From: Nocardioides lacusdianchii
GTDB lineage: Bacteria > Actinomycetota > Actinomycetes > Propionibacteriales > Nocardioidaceae
Direction: 5' to 3'
Length of the DNA stretch: 64,000 nucleotides
NCBI RefSeq assembly: GCF_020102855.1
Contig: NZ_JADHZD010000015.1
Span: 20,201-84,200, forward strand
Positions within the stretch are counted from its first letter, which is position 1. Each line of letters opens with the position of its first letter. A program made the position numbers and the translations under genes. Shown here one piece after another: positions 42,640-51,869 of the stretch. The notes under the pieces are model-generated. The model made no database searches, had not been told where the DNA came from, and saw only the letters and a program-made list of their open reading frames with translations.

Positions 42640-43251
42640 ATGGAGGCGGGCCAGAGCGGCATGCGCTGGACGCGCGCCGCGACGGTAGCAACGGCCGCGA
42701 CGCTCGTAGCAGTAGGTGCACACCTCGGCGCGGGCGGACCCGCCCCGACACTGCCGGTGCTGGCATTCCTCGTCCTCGGACTTGCCGGGCTCCTGGCCCC
42801 TTTCCTCGCCCGGCAGGTGTCCCCCGCGGGCATCGTGATGCTCACCGTGGGCGGACAGTTCCTCGCCCATGCGACACTCGCGCGGGCCACCGGTCACGCC
42901 ATGGCGAGCGCGAACGCGGACCTGCCTGCTGGTCAGCATGACGGAGGGGGCACAGCAGCCGAGGGCACCATCGCGACAGCGTTCAGCCTCCTCGTGGCGA
43001 GCGATGCAAGGATGATGCTGGCGCACCTCGCCGCTGCTGTCGTCGTCGGGGTCTGGCTCGCAGCGGGCGAACGATCACTGTGGACCGTCGTGAGGCTCGT
43101 CTGGCGCCGCCTCGCCCTTCCGGTGCAGCCACCGACGACGACGCTCCCACCGCCTGTGGCGATTCCCGCCCGCACCGCCGCACCGGTGCTGCTGCGCCTC
43201 GAGGCGGGAAGCCTCGTGCGTCGCGGTCCGCCGCACCTCCTCGCCGCCTGA
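42640..43251 (+). CDS. Hypothetical multi-pass membrane protein
   Basis: A 203-residue protein from ATG 42640. It has four hydrophobic segments: AATVATAATLVAVGAHL, LPVLAFLVLGLAGLLAPFLA, AGIVMLTVGGQFLAHATLA and MMLAHLAAAVVVGVWLAAG, with a His/Gly-rich loop (GHAMASANADLPAGQHDGGG) between the third and fourth that could bind metal. It precedes the PepSY gene, and together they resemble actinobacterial copper-responsive membrane genes, but I assign no function. Confidence 0.6.
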   Translation: MEAGQSGMRWTRAATVATAATLVAVGAHLGAGGPAPTLPVLAFLVLGLAGLLAPFLARQVSPAGIVMLTVGGQFLAHATLARATGHAMASANADLPAGQHDGGGTAAEGTIATAFSLLVASDARMMLAHLAAAVVVGVWLAAGERSLWTVVRLVWRRLALPVQPPTTTLPPPVAIPARTAAPVLLRLEAGSLVRRGPPHLLAA

Positions 43252-43352
43252 ACTTCCGCGCCCACCCGTCGACCACTGCGCTCCGCTCCGGTCGGCGGGA
43301 CGCAGGCGCGTTCCGTCCTGCCCCGGCACCGCCGGATTCACCGAGGAGACCC

Positions 43353-44752
43353 ATGACCCAGATCGACCCGCGCCCCCGCGTGCGGCCAGCCCCATCGCGC
43401 GGTGGTGCGCGCACCACGTCCGGCGGGTTGTTCCGCGCCGTGTGGCGCTGGCACTTCTTCGCCAGCATCGTCGTCGTACCCGTCCTGCTGGTGCTTGCCA
43501 CCACCGGCCTCATCTACCTCTTCCGCTTCCAGCTCGAACCACTGCTGCACCCCGACCTGCTTCGCGCGGACCGGCCGGCCGGGATGGACTTCCAGCAGCC
43601 GTACAGCGCCCAGATGGACGCCGCCGAGCGCGCCTATCCCGACGCGACCCTCCTGGCAGTGGCCGAGCCACGCTCGGCCGATCGACCAACGGTCATCACG
43701 GCTGAGATGCCCGACGGCACGCCGCGTGAGATCTACGTGAACCCGTGGGGCGCCGAGGTGCTCGGCTCGCTGAACCCCGACACCACCGTCAGCGGTTACG
43801 CCGTGCGGCTGCACGCCGACCTGATGGCCGGCGCGTGGGGCGATCGCCTCATGGAGCTCGGCGCCTGCTGGGCCCTGGTCACCGCGCTGCTCGGCTACTA
43901 CCTCTTCTGGCGCGGCCGGCGCGCCCGCTCGCGCCGGCCGAGGTCGTTGCGGTCCTGGCACGCGCGCATAGGCGCCCTCGCGGGCGTCGGACTGGTGACG
44001 TTGCTCGTCTCCGGACTCCCCTGGACCGGTTTTTGGGCGCACAGGTCCAGGAGATCGCCACCGACCAGGGCACCTCCCTGTGGAGCCTTGACCACGGCGC
44101 TGAGTCCGATCCGGCCTCCACACTGGACGAGTCCCTCCCCCACAGCCACGCGGTCCCCTGGGCCTCGGGCAAGACGGAGGTGCCGCGGTCCGACGACACC
44201 GGGCACGGCGGTGCGGTCGCCAACGTGGACACCGCGATCGAGGTCGCCGCGGACGAAGGGCTTCGGCATCCGATGACCGTGGCACTTCCCGACGGCGACG
44301 ACGGCGTCTACTCGGCCATCGGCTACGCCTTCGACGCGCCCTCGGACGAGCGGACCGTCCACGTGGACCGCTTCGGGGGAGAGGTCGTGTCCACCTACGG
44401 CTACGACGACTACCCGCCGCTGGCCAAGGCTGTTGCGCAGGGCATCGGGCTGCACGAAGGACGATCGCTCGGCCTGGTGTCCTTCTGGCTCGCCGCGCTC
44501 ATGTGCGTGGTGGTCATCGCCTCGTGCGTCACTGGGCCCCTGATGTGGTGGCGTCGGCGACGCCGCGGGAGCGGGATCGACGCGCCGCGGGGGCGAATGC
44601 CCGTGTCCGGGTCACCCTGGCTGCTGGGAGGCCTGGTGGTCCTGGGTGTCCTCCTCCCGTTCTTCGGCCTGACCCTCCTCGTCGTCCTCGCCCTCGACCA
44701 GCTGGTCGTGCGCCGCGCGCCAGCCCTCACCCGCTGGTTCTCCACGCAGTAG
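43353..44752 (+). pseudogene. PepSY-associated membrane protein, frameshifted
   Basis: A PepSY_TM family membrane protein (466 codons if repaired) split by a -1 shift in a T-run at 44030-44034. The first part (43353 to 44033) has the hallmark WRWHFFASIVVVPVLLVLATTGLIYLF (two fragments here) and RLHADLMAGAWGDRLMELGACWALV. After the T-run the other frame continues with GAQVQEIATDQGTSLW, AYPYDDYPPLAK-like YDDYPPLAKAVAQGIGLHEG and CVTGPLMWWRRRR. Adding one T (five to six) joins the two parts exactly. It may be a pseudogene, a phase-variable run or a homopolymer read error. The family is linked to iron/copper reductase and peptidase-inhibitor functions. Confidence 0.82.
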
Positions 44753-44779
44753 AGGATCGAGAGACGACGGCGCGGCAGT

Positions 44780-44805
44780 GGCGGGCGGGAAGGTTCCTGC
44801 CCGCC
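44780..44805. terminator. Inverted repeat after PepSY gene
   Basis: GGCGGGC (44780-44786) pairs with GCCCGCC (44799-44805), with GGAA/TTCC inside, so the 26 bases are almost fully self-complementary. It lies 27 bases after the PepSY stop and about 100 bases before alkaline phosphatase. The T-run is missing; it probably ends PepSY transcription. Confidence 0.5.
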
Positions 44806-44901
44806 ATGTGCCCGTCATGTCGCGGATGCCTTCCACGCTCCGACCGGACGCCTGGTGGCGTCAGGGTCCGGAGGTCATCTCGACTTCGGAAGGAAACCCT
44901 C

Positions 44902-46647
44902 GTGCACAGCAAGAAGCGCGTCATCACCACGGTGGCGGCACTGGCCGGCCTCGTGACCGTCGGCAGCATCGCCGCGACAGCAGCGATCCCGGCTTCGACG
45001 CCCATCGGCTTCACCCAGGACCGCTCGGCCGAGCTCGCCAAGCAGATCGACCCCGCCAAGCCGCGCAACGTCATCCTCATCGTCGGCGACGGCATGGACG
45101 ACGCGATGATCACCGCGGCCCGCAACTACGAGTACGGCGCCGGCGGCCGCTTCCCCGCCCTCGACGCGCTGCCGTTCACCGGCGCGATGACGACCTACGG
45201 CCTCAAGGTCGGCGCTGGACCGGACTACCCCGTCGCGTACGTGTCCGACTCCGCCCCCACCGCGAGCGGCTGGTCCACAGGCAAGAAGACCGTCGACGGG
45301 CGCGTCTCCCAAGGCCCCAGCACCGCATCGAACGTGCCCGGCGAGGACTACGAGACCGTCCTGGAGAAGTACAAGAAGCAGGGCAAGCTCGTCGGCAACA
45401 TCACGACCTCCGAGGTCACCGACGCCACCCCGGCCGCCGCTGGCGCCCACATCAACGCCCGGGCCTGCCAGGGCCCGGCCGACATGGCCAACTGCGCCCC
45501 GGCCCGCAAGGTCAACGGCGGCAGTGGTTCCATCGCCGAGCAGCTCGTCGACAACAAGATCGACGTCCTCATGGGCGGCGGCGCATCTCGCTACGCCCAG
45601 CCCACTGACGCCGGCCCCAGCGTGCTCTCCTACGCTCAGGACACCCACAAGTACCGACTCGTCCAGGACGCCGCCGGGCTCGACAACGTGACGTCTCTCG
45701 CCGGCGGCCCCGTCCTCGGCCTCTTCGCGGGTGGGAACATGACCCCGATGTACAAGCCGCTGGTCGCGACTCCGGCCGGTGCCGGCGGACCCGAGGCCAA
45801 GTGCGAGCCTGCCGACCGCGCCGGCCAGCCCGACCTGTCCGCGATGACCCAGAAGTCCATCGAGCTCCTCGACAACCCCAACGGGTTCTTCCTGCAGGCC
45901 GAGAGCGCGATGATCGACAAGCAGGAGCACTCCTCCGACATCTGCGGCGCCATCGGCGACCTCAAGGAGCTCGACGAGACCGTCGCGGTCGCGCTCGCCT
46001 ACCAGGACAAGCACCCCGACACCCTCGTCGTCGTCACTGGCGACCACGCCCACTCCACCCAGATCGTGGGCGGCAACCTCGACGACGGCAAGCAGCTCGC
46101 CACCGTCCAGACCGCCGACGGTGACCCCATGACCGTTGCCTACTCCACGAACTCGGTCGGCTCCGACCACACCGGCGCGCAGATCCGCGTCGCCGCCTCC
46201 GGTCCCCAGGCCGCGAACGTCACTGGAGTCATCGACCAGACCGACCTGTTCGCCACCCTCCTCGGCCGCACCCCCAGCACGCTGCCGGGCACGCCGAACA
46301 CACCGGCGCCGACCACCACGCCGACCCCGACGACCACCCCCACGCCCAGCACTCCGGCCGCGGCCAAGCCGGTCGTCTCAGTAGCGGCCTCGTCGCGCAT
46401 CACCAAGACGGCCCTGGGCCGCAAGGGGCTCGCCGTCGCCGTCGCAGCCGCCGCCGGCGACACCGTGACCGTCCGCCTCGTGCGCGACGGCAAGACCGTC
46501 GCCCGCAAGACGCTTCGAGCCACCGGCGGTCGCGTCACGCTCAAGACCACCAAGGCCAGCATTGGGAAGCTCACCCTCAAGGCCACCGTCACGGGCAAGG
46601 GCGGCACTGCCACCGACCGCCAGAAGGTCCGCGTCACCCGCAGATGA
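44902..46647 (+). CDS. phoA: Secreted alkaline phosphatase
   Basis: A 581-residue exported phosphomonoesterase of the PhoA family. Residues 5-30 are a signal peptide. The metal and catalytic residues lie in VILIVGDGMDDAM (Asp ligand), VSDSAPTASGWSTGKK (nucleophile Ser in DSA), AMIDKQEHSSD and VVTGDHAHST. A Pro/Thr linker (residues 468-490) leads to a basic 90-residue Ig-like domain, probably for cell-wall attachment. GTG 44902 has GGAAGGA at 44888-44894. It is followed by another secreted phosphoesterase. Confidence 0.9.
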   Translation: MHSKKRVITTVAALAGLVTVGSIAATAAIPASTPIGFTQDRSAELAKQIDPAKPRNVILIVGDGMDDAMITAARNYEYGAGGRFPALDALPFTGAMTTYGLKVGAGPDYPVAYVSDSAPTASGWSTGKKTVDGRVSQGPSTASNVPGEDYETVLEKYKKQGKLVGNITTSEVTDATPAAAGAHINARACQGPADMANCAPARKVNGGSGSIAEQLVDNKIDVLMGGGASRYAQPTDAGPSVLSYAQDTHKYRLVQDAAGLDNVTSLAGGPVLGLFAGGNMTPMYKPLVATPAGAGGPEAKCEPADRAGQPDLSAMTQKSIELLDNPNGFFLQAESAMIDKQEHSSDICGAIGDLKELDETVAVALAYQDKHPDTLVVVTGDHAHSTQIVGGNLDDGKQLATVQTADGDPMTVAYSTNSVGSDHTGAQIRVAASGPQAANVTGVIDQTDLFATLLGRTPSTLPGTPNTPAPTTTPTPTTTPTPSTPAAAKPVVSVAASSRITKTALGRKGLAVAVAAAAGDTVTVRLVRDGKTVARKTLRATGGRVTLKTTKASIGKLTLKATVTGKGGTATDRQKVRVTRR

Positions 46648-46685
46648 GCTGACGGCGCGCAGAGCGGCCCCGGTCGGTTGACCGT

Positions 46686-46721
46686 CCTCCGGGCGTGGAC
46701 CCCCCAGTCCGCGCCCGGAGG
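46686..46721 (+). terminator. 15-bp hairpin between phosphatase genes
   Basis: CCTCCGGGCG (46686-46695) pairs with CGCCCGGAGG (46712-46721); inside, T-G and GGAC (46697-46700)/GTCC (46707-46710) extend the stem to 15 bp with a 6-base loop. It lies 38 bases after the alkaline phosphatase stop, so the two phosphatase genes are probably separate transcripts. Confidence 0.7.
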
Positions 46722-46752
46722 CGCCCGGCTCGGCGGCTACGCTGGCGCCGTG

Positions 46753-48126
46753 ATGCTGAGACCAAGTGTGGCCCTGCTGGCAAGCGCCGCGACCGCCACC
46801 CTCCTCGCATCGTGGCCATCCAGCGCCACGCCCAGTCACGAGTCGACGACTCCCCTGCGGGCCGACGACGGGGCGTCAGCACCTCTCCGCCCCGCCCCTG
46901 CGCGGGATGACGGAAGCGTCCCATCGACCGGGAGCGACAGCCCCAGGACGAGACCCGCCGTACCGGAAGCCCCCATCCTGCCGAACGCCTACCGCTTCGT
47001 CTCCTACCCCGACTTTCTCAACCAGGACGTCGCCGACCTCACGGCCGGAGACCGACAGACGTACGTCGACCCGGATTCCGGGAAGGTCCTGAACTCGACC
47101 AACGTCGCCTACGAGGAGGCCCTGGACGCCGTTCTGTCGGAGATCGGTTCGCGAGGGGCCTCCGACCTGCTGGTCGCCGGTGACCTGATGGAGGGTCGGT
47201 GGGGGCGGGACGACTCGGGGGCGGGCGTCTTCGGCCCCGTCCGGAACGACCGCGAGCGTCTCGCAGCCACTCGGCAAGCCGCTGCGACCTACTACCCGGC
47301 CTGGTCCGATCGCCTGGCAGCGTACGGCCTGGTTCCCTTCCCTGCCCTGGGCGACCACGAGATCGGGGACAACCCGTGGCGGCGACCCGGCGACAAGTGG
47401 ATCGACTTCAAACGCAGGTACGTCCCAGCGTTCAAGCGACTCTTTGCGCGCAAGCTGTTGCGAGAGCCCGACGGCGACCGGCGATTCGTCGATCGCCCGA
47501 GGCGCGGACAGGCGCGCGACACGGCGTACGCGGTGCGACTGGACCGCAACGTCCTTCTCGTTACGATCGACCCCTTCACGCGACGAGACGGAGACGTGCA
47601 GGTGCGTGTCGACCGCGCCCAGCTCTCATGGCTGCGTGGCGTGCTGCGCCGCGCACGGCGCCAGTCCGTCCCCTGGGTGATGGTGCAGGGGCACACCCCG
47701 ATTGCCGGGCCGGTGCGTCACCGCAACTCGAGCACCCTGTCCTACCAGGGCAGCACCGGGTCGGCCCTCTGGCGCACGATGGTGCAGGGCGGCGTCGACG
47801 TCTACCTGACCGGTGAGGTGCACGACCAGACGGTCAGCGTCCGTGACGGTGTCGTGCAGGTCGCCCACGGATCACTCTTCTACCGGGGCGAAGCGTCCTA
47901 CCTGATCGGGCAGGCGACCCCGAAACGGTTGGTCCTGGAAAACCGGCAGTTCCGCGGTGACGTCGACTTCTCGGACCGCCTGTGGACCACATCCCGTCTC
48001 GGGGCCCCCGGCACGGTGACGTATCCCGATCCTTCAGTCGTCACGGGCACCCTCGAGGCGCGCCGCACACGTGACGGTGGCATCGACGTCCAGAGCAGCT
48101 CGGGGATCCTGCGCCCGACCCGGTGA
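46753..48126 (+). CDS. Secreted calcineurin-like metallophosphoesterase
   Basis: A 457-residue exported protein from ATG 46753 with a signal peptide (MLRPSVALLASAATATLLAS). Metallophosphatase motifs are in order: VAGDLMEGRWG near 145, PALGDHEIGDN near 200 (the GNHD-type motif with Asp for Asn), VMVQGHTPIAG near 340 and LTGEVHDQ near 375. The active site should bind two metal ions. With the neighbouring alkaline phosphatase it suggests organic phosphate scavenging outside the cell. The substrate is unknown. Confidence 0.82.
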   Translation: MLRPSVALLASAATATLLASWPSSATPSHESTTPLRADDGASAPLRPAPARDDGSVPSTGSDSPRTRPAVPEAPILPNAYRFVSYPDFLNQDVADLTAGDRQTYVDPDSGKVLNSTNVAYEEALDAVLSEIGSRGASDLLVAGDLMEGRWGRDDSGAGVFGPVRNDRERLAATRQAAATYYPAWSDRLAAYGLVPFPALGDHEIGDNPWRRPGDKWIDFKRRYVPAFKRLFARKLLREPDGDRRFVDRPRRGQARDTAYAVRLDRNVLLVTIDPFTRRDGDVQVRVDRAQLSWLRGVLRRARRQSVPWVMVQGHTPIAGPVRHRNSSTLSYQGSTGSALWRTMVQGGVDVYLTGEVHDQTVSVRDGVVQVAHGSLFYRGEASYLIGQATPKRLVLENRQFRGDVDFSDRLWTTSRLGAPGTVTYPDPSVVTGTLEARRTRDGGIDVQSSSGILRPTR

Positions 48127-48150
48127 CCCGGTGACGCAAGCAGGTGCCTG

Positions 48151-49056
48151 TCACCAGGACGCTTCGTCGCACGCCTTCGTGGCACGTGCCTCGACCTGGA
48201 GAGTTGCGTGCTCGATGCGGTGCTCGCGGCGCATCACGTCGCGAGCCTGCTCGAGCACCCCCTGCGCAGACGCCTCGTCGCTGACGACGAGGTGGGCGGT
48301 CGCGACGTACATCCCGGACGTCAGGGTCCAGACGTGCAGGTCATGGACGTCGGCAACACCTTGGACGGACTCGAGGTCGCGGACGACGTCGTCGAGCTGC
48401 ACCCCCTCCGGCACGTGCTGCCCCAGCACGGCGAGCACTTCGCGCCCGAGCACGACTGCTCGGACGGCGACGAACACACCGATCGCCAGCGCGACGATCG
48501 TGTCCCACCATCCTTGGCCCGTCGTCGCGACGAGGACGCCGGCGATGATCACCCCGACACTGCCGGCCGCGTCGGCGACGACCTCGTAGTAGGCGCCCTT
48601 GACATTCAGCGACTCCTCGGAACCGCCACGCAGCAGCACGATGGAGACGACGTTGATCAGTAACCCGATAGCGCCCACCACCAGCACGGGGCCCGCTTCG
48701 ACCTCGACGTCCTCCCCCAGTCGCCCGAGTGCCTCGATGACGACGTAGGCCGACACGCCGAGCATGATCAGGACGGTCAGGCCGGACGCGAAGATCTCCG
48801 CACGGTAGGACCCGTAGGTGCGTCGCCCCGACCGGTCGGGGCGGGTGGCGATCTTCGTCGCCGCGAGCGCGGCGCCCAACGCCACGACATCGGCGGCCAT
48901 GTGGCCCGCGTCCGAGATCAGCGCCAGCGACCCGGAGATCAGCCCGACCGAGAGCTCGACGACGAAGAAGGCGCCCACGAGCCCGAAGGACACCAGCAGA
49001 CGCCACCTGTGCCGCGCTCCGGCGTGGCCATTTCCGTGTCCGTGTCCTGCACCCAT
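48151..49056 (-). CDS. CDF-family cation efflux protein
   Basis: A 301-residue cation diffusion facilitator with a His-rich N terminus (GHGHGNGHAGARH) and six membrane segments. Transport site residues are in ISDAGHMAADVVAL (His and Asp, second helix) and YYEVVADAAGSVGV (fifth helix; Glu stands where many zinc exporters have His). A cytosolic domain with VHDLHVWTLTSGMYV follows. It exports zinc, cobalt or cadmium. Its ATG shares one base with the stop of the ArsR-type regulator, so they form an operon. Confidence 0.9.
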   Translation of the reverse strand: MGAGHGHGNGHAGARHRWRLLVSFGLVGAFFVVELSVGLISGSLALISDAGHMAADVVALGAALAATKIATRPDRSGRRTYGSYRAEIFASGLTVLIMLGVSAYVVIEALGRLGEDVEVEAGPVLVVGAIGLLINVVSIVLLRGGSEESLNVKGAYYEVVADAAGSVGVIIAGVLVATTGQGWWDTIVALAIGVFVAVRAVVLGREVLAVLGQHVPEGVQLDDVVRDLESVQGVADVHDLHVWTLTSGMYVATAHLVVSDEASAQGVLEQARDVMRREHRIEHATLQVEARATKACDEASW

Positions 49057-49451
49057 CAGTGGTCTCCTCGCGTGGCTTCGTCTTGGTTGTGGTCGTTGTC
49101 GTGGAGCTGGTGCACCACGGCACCAGCATCAGGGCTGTTCGCGTGGTCGGCGTGGAAGAGCGCCTCGTCCAGGAGCCTGTGGACGTGCTCGTCCGCAGCG
49201 GTGTAGTAGGCGAAGGTGCCCTCCCTGCGCACCTGCACGAGACCTGCCAGCCGGAGCTTGGCGAGGTGCTGGCTGACAGCAGAAGAGGTGGCGCCCACGA
49301 CCTCTGCCAGGTCGTTGACGGACGACTCGCCGTGCAGCAGCGCCCACAAGATCTTGATGCGCTTGCGGTCGGCCAGCATGCGGAACGCCTCCACCGCCAG
49401 GTCGACCTGGTCGTCGGACGGCATGCCCATGTCCTCCTCGCCGGCGCTCAT
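49056..49451 (-). CDS. ArsR/SmtB-family metalloregulator
   Basis: A 131-residue winged-HTH repressor (MLADRKRIKILWALLHGESSVN, then VGATSSAVSQHLAKLRLAGLV and a wing RREGTFAYY). A His-rich C terminus (HADHANSPDAG, HQLHDNDHNQ) fits a zinc- or cobalt-sensing site, as in CzrA/NmtR-type members. It probably represses itself and the CDF exporter. ATG 49451 lies 6 bases after a TATAGT -10 box, suggesting a leaderless mRNA; ATG 49424, with GGAGG upstream, is an alternative start. Confidence 0.88.
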   Translation of the reverse strand: MSAGEEDMGMPSDDQVDLAVEAFRMLADRKRIKILWALLHGESSVNDLAEVVGATSSAVSQHLAKLRLAGLVQVRREGTFAYYTAADEHVHRLLDEALFHADHANSPDAGAVVHQLHDNDHNQDEATRGDH

Positions 49452-49457
49452 GCTCCT

Positions 49458-49488
49458 ACTATATCTGCACACCCGCGCATATGCGCAA
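49458..49488 (-). promoter_or_regulatory. ArsR-operon promoter and palindrome
   Basis: On the minus strand TATAGT (complement of 49458-49463) is a good -10 and TTGCGC (49483-49488) a possible -35 at 19-base spacing. GCGCATATGCGC (49475-49486) is a perfect 12-bp palindrome lying over the spacer, the expected place for an ArsR-type operator. The -10 is 6 bases from ATG 49451. Confidence 0.6.
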
Positions 49489-49508
49489 ATACTCAACCTT
49501 TGGGCACG

Positions 49509-49961
49509 TCAGGTCCGCGGGCCGCCGCGCTCCAACGCTTCAGCCAGGGACGCGGCGTGTCGCGAGCTGATGAGCCAGTACGGCGTCGGATCACCAGGGT
49601 CGTCGATGCCGACACGCACCCCCGTGGAGATGTAGGGCCGCAGGAGCAGGTGGGCGCGGCCCTCGGCGTCCCGTCCCGCCTGGAGCCGCATGGCCTGAGC
49701 GTCCAGGGCGACGACCGATCCGAGGTGTCGTCGTTCGATCTTCGCTCGCCCGGCGCTCAGCCAGTCGTCGGTGACCGTGATGACCGGTGCGCCATAGGAA
49801 CGGAGCAGGACCGCCATGACGAGCAGGAGCATCGCGCTCACTGTCCAGGCGAGCGGCTCCGGGACCGCGACGATCATCGCCAGCCAGAAGCTGCTCACCA
49901 TCAACGTCCACTGGAACCACCACCGGATGGGCACCCGCAGGCGCTCGCGATAGGTGCTCAT
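49509..49961 (-). CDS. DUF3093 family membrane protein
   Basis: A 150-residue protein typical of actinobacterial DUF3093: YRERLRVPIRWWFQW, two membrane helices up to residue 55, then a soluble beta-rich part (YGAPVITVTDDWLSAGRAKIERRHLGSV in two pieces) ending in PYWLISSRHAASLAEAL. Function unknown. ATG 49961 overlaps the stop of the membrane protein before it, so it is the third gene of the lipoprotein operon. Confidence 0.85.
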   Translation of the reverse strand: MSTYRERLRVPIRWWFQWTLMVSSFWLAMIVAVPEPLAWTVSAMLLLVMAVLLRSYGAPVITVTDDWLSAGRAKIERRHLGSVVALDAQAMRLQAGRDAEGRAHLLLRPYISTGVRVGIDDPGDPTPYWLISSRHAASLAEALERGGPRT

Positions 49962-51283
49962 GAACCGAAGAGCAGGTAGAGGCCCATGAAGGTGTAGCCG
50001 ACCATCGCGGCCAGGAGCGCCAGCTGGCCGACGACGTGGTGACGTCGCGGCAGCAACGAGATCGCGCGGTCGTGGGCCGCCATGACACCCAGGACGTGCC
50101 CGACGACGATCGCCAGCACCTTGATGCTCGCCAGCACCGTCGGGTTCTGCGACAACCAGTAGTTGACCTCCATGTCGGCCGTGCCGAACAGGTTGGCGCC
50201 ACTGCCGACGGGATCGCTCATCTGGATCAGGGTCTGCTGGCCGTACTCGACGAGGAAGGTCAGGTAGTGCGCGATCATGTAGCCCACGATGATCGGGACG
50301 AGGGAGTGCGCCAGCCGTCGGGGCAGCTCCTTGCGAGCGCTGCGCCGGGTGTCGACGGCCGTCGTCATGCTGGCCACGGCGAACGTCGTTCCCACGACGA
50401 GGATGATGACCACCATGAGCGCGGTCCCGAGCCGAGTGACGTCGACCTCGTTCGACTGCACGTAGCGAATCCACGTCGCAGAGCTGCTCCAGCTGTCGTA
50501 CGCAGTGCTTCCCAGGAGGACCGCGACGACCGCGACCAGACCCGGCTCGGGTCGGAGGCGCGACAGGTTGCGCAGCGGACTGACCAGCACCAACCGCCCG
50601 GAGGCACTCCTGCTCCACAACGAGAGCCGACCCACAAGCGTGGAGTAGACCTCGAAGGGATCGGCGCGACCGATCCACGTCGTACCGAACACGGCCCACC
50701 CCAGGAGCATCGCCGCGAGGTAGAACGCGAACCACAGGCGCACGACACCGACATCGGTGCTGCTGGGCGAGATGAGCTCGAGCCAGACGAAGGTGAGCAG
50801 GCCGATGGCGGCGGGCCAGTACCCGAGCGCCGCGGGGTAGGGCACCACGCCCTCGCCGCCCGAACGACCTGTGCCCTTGTCGAGCAGCTCGGCGAGCGTG
50901 CGCACAGGACTCATCGCGCGGAGGGCCGGACCGAAGAGCAACGACAAGGGGACCAAGCCCACCCACAGCCACGCATACGTCACCCCGAGCAACGGATTGG
51001 CCAGGTCGTTCCTGCCGAGGAGGGCGGGCCAGAGCATGAAGGCGAGGAAGGCGATGCCCATGACACGAAGGCCTGCCCGGAACCACGACCCGTCGAGCAC
51101 CCGGGCGATGGGCGGCGGCACCGCTAGCTCGTGCCCGGCCCGGCCGAAGCGCGGCTGTCTCCACGCCAACAGCAGGACCACGAAAGATATCGCGAGCGCG
51201 GCCGTACCGCCGACGATCGCGAGAGAGCCCGAGATCGGCAGGTCGTCCGCGCCACCCAGACCGTGCGCGGAGATGCTGCTCAA
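49958..51283 (-). CDS. Conserved multi-pass membrane protein
   Basis: A 441-residue protein with about 11 hydrophobic segments and no recognised catalytic motif. Conserved-looking elements include FGPALRAMSPVRTL, TWIGRADPFEVYSTLVGRLS and IAHYLTFLVEYGQQTLIQMSDPVG (in part), the last with a His in a helix that could bind metal. It overlaps the lipoprotein gene before it and the DUF3093 gene after it by 4 bases each. The partners suggest a shared envelope function, possibly with the cupredoxin-like lipoprotein. Confidence 0.7.
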   Translation of the reverse strand: MSSISAHGLGGADDLPISGSLAIVGGTAALAISFVVLLLAWRQPRFGRAGHELAVPPPIARVLDGSWFRAGLRVMGIAFLAFMLWPALLGRNDLANPLLGVTYAWLWVGLVPLSLLFGPALRAMSPVRTLAELLDKGTGRSGGEGVVPYPAALGYWPAAIGLLTFVWLELISPSSTDVGVVRLWFAFYLAAMLLGWAVFGTTWIGRADPFEVYSTLVGRLSLWSRSASGRLVLVSPLRNLSRLRPEPGLVAVVAVLLGSTAYDSWSSSATWIRYVQSNEVDVTRLGTALMVVIILVVGTTFAVASMTTAVDTRRSARKELPRRLAHSLVPIIVGYMIAHYLTFLVEYGQQTLIQMSDPVGSGANLFGTADMEVNYWLSQNPTVLASIKVLAIVVGHVLGVMAAHDRAISLLPRRHHVVGQLALLAAMVGYTFMGLYLLFGS

Positions 51284-51726
51284 CGAACTTCCAGGATTGC
51301 GACGACCGCGCTGGTGTCGTGCTCCTCGACCTCGACACTGCCTGGGGTGTCGATCGAGATCTCGGCACGAGTCCCTCCCTCGCCGAACTCCACGTACTGC
51401 TCAGGCTTGGAGTGGACGTGCAGCTCGCCGGCGCGGTCGGACTCGATGTCGAACACCACAGGCTCACCGCTGGCCAGGTCCAGCTGCGCCGCGTTCGGGG
51501 TCACGCGGTCGCCGCTGATCCTGACACTCACCGTCGCGGCCGTGGGCTCATCGGGGGGAGACGTGGACTCCGTCGGCTTCGGGGAGGGCGATTCCGCAGA
51601 CGCGCTGGGGTCCGCAGTCGGAGCCGACGCATCCGCGTCGCCGGGGGCAGGTGCGTCCGGGGTCGAGCAAGCGCCCAGCGCAAGCAACGGGACAAGGACA
51701 GTCGCACTCAGGAGTGTGCGGCGCAA
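51280..51726 (-). CDS. Cupredoxin-like lipoprotein
   Basis: A 148-residue lipoprotein starting at TTG 51726, justified by AGGAGG four bases upstream. The lipobox is LALGACS (Cys near residue 20), followed by a disordered Ser/Pro/Asp-rich spacer to residue 60. The last 85 residues are a cupredoxin-like beta domain (VSVRISGDRVTPNAAQLDLA; ELHVHSKPEQYVEF with His-x-His; SVEVEEHDTSAVVAILEV). Binding of copper through these His is inferred. It is divergent from resB across a shared operator region. Confidence 0.78.
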   Translation of the reverse strand: MRRTLLSATVLVPLLALGACSTPDAPAPGDADASAPTADPSASAESPSPKPTESTSPPDEPTAATVSVRISGDRVTPNAAQLDLASGEPVVFDIESDRAGELHVHSKPEQYVEFGEGGTRAEISIDTPGSVEVEEHDTSAVVAILEVR

Positions 51727-51787
51727 GGTTCCTCCTCTGTGATGGCCGACGCGTCGGCCTTCGTGCCGGCCTTGAACTGCGCCAACG

Positions 51788-51804
51788 TACTAAGAAGGAT
51801 AGTA
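51788..51804. promoter_or_regulatory. TACTA-N7-TAGTA inverted repeat (lipoprotein side)
   Basis: TACTA (51788-51792) and TAGTA (51800-51804) flank seven bases. On the minus strand ATAGTA (51799-51804) reads TACTAT, a good -10 box for the lipoprotein operon about 65 bases upstream of its TTG start. A repressor bound here would cover that -10. It is one of three copies of this motif in the window. Confidence 0.68.
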
Positions 51805-51869
51805 GTGGCTGCCTCGGCGTGCGCCCTGGCACGGGTCGCGTTGTTGACCGGCCCCGGACGGGACGCACC

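Noticed and set aside
44030..44034. Programmed -1 frameshift in the PepSY gene
   Set aside because: The phase does not give a canonical X_XXY_YYZ heptamer and the family needs no fusion product; a base loss is simpler.
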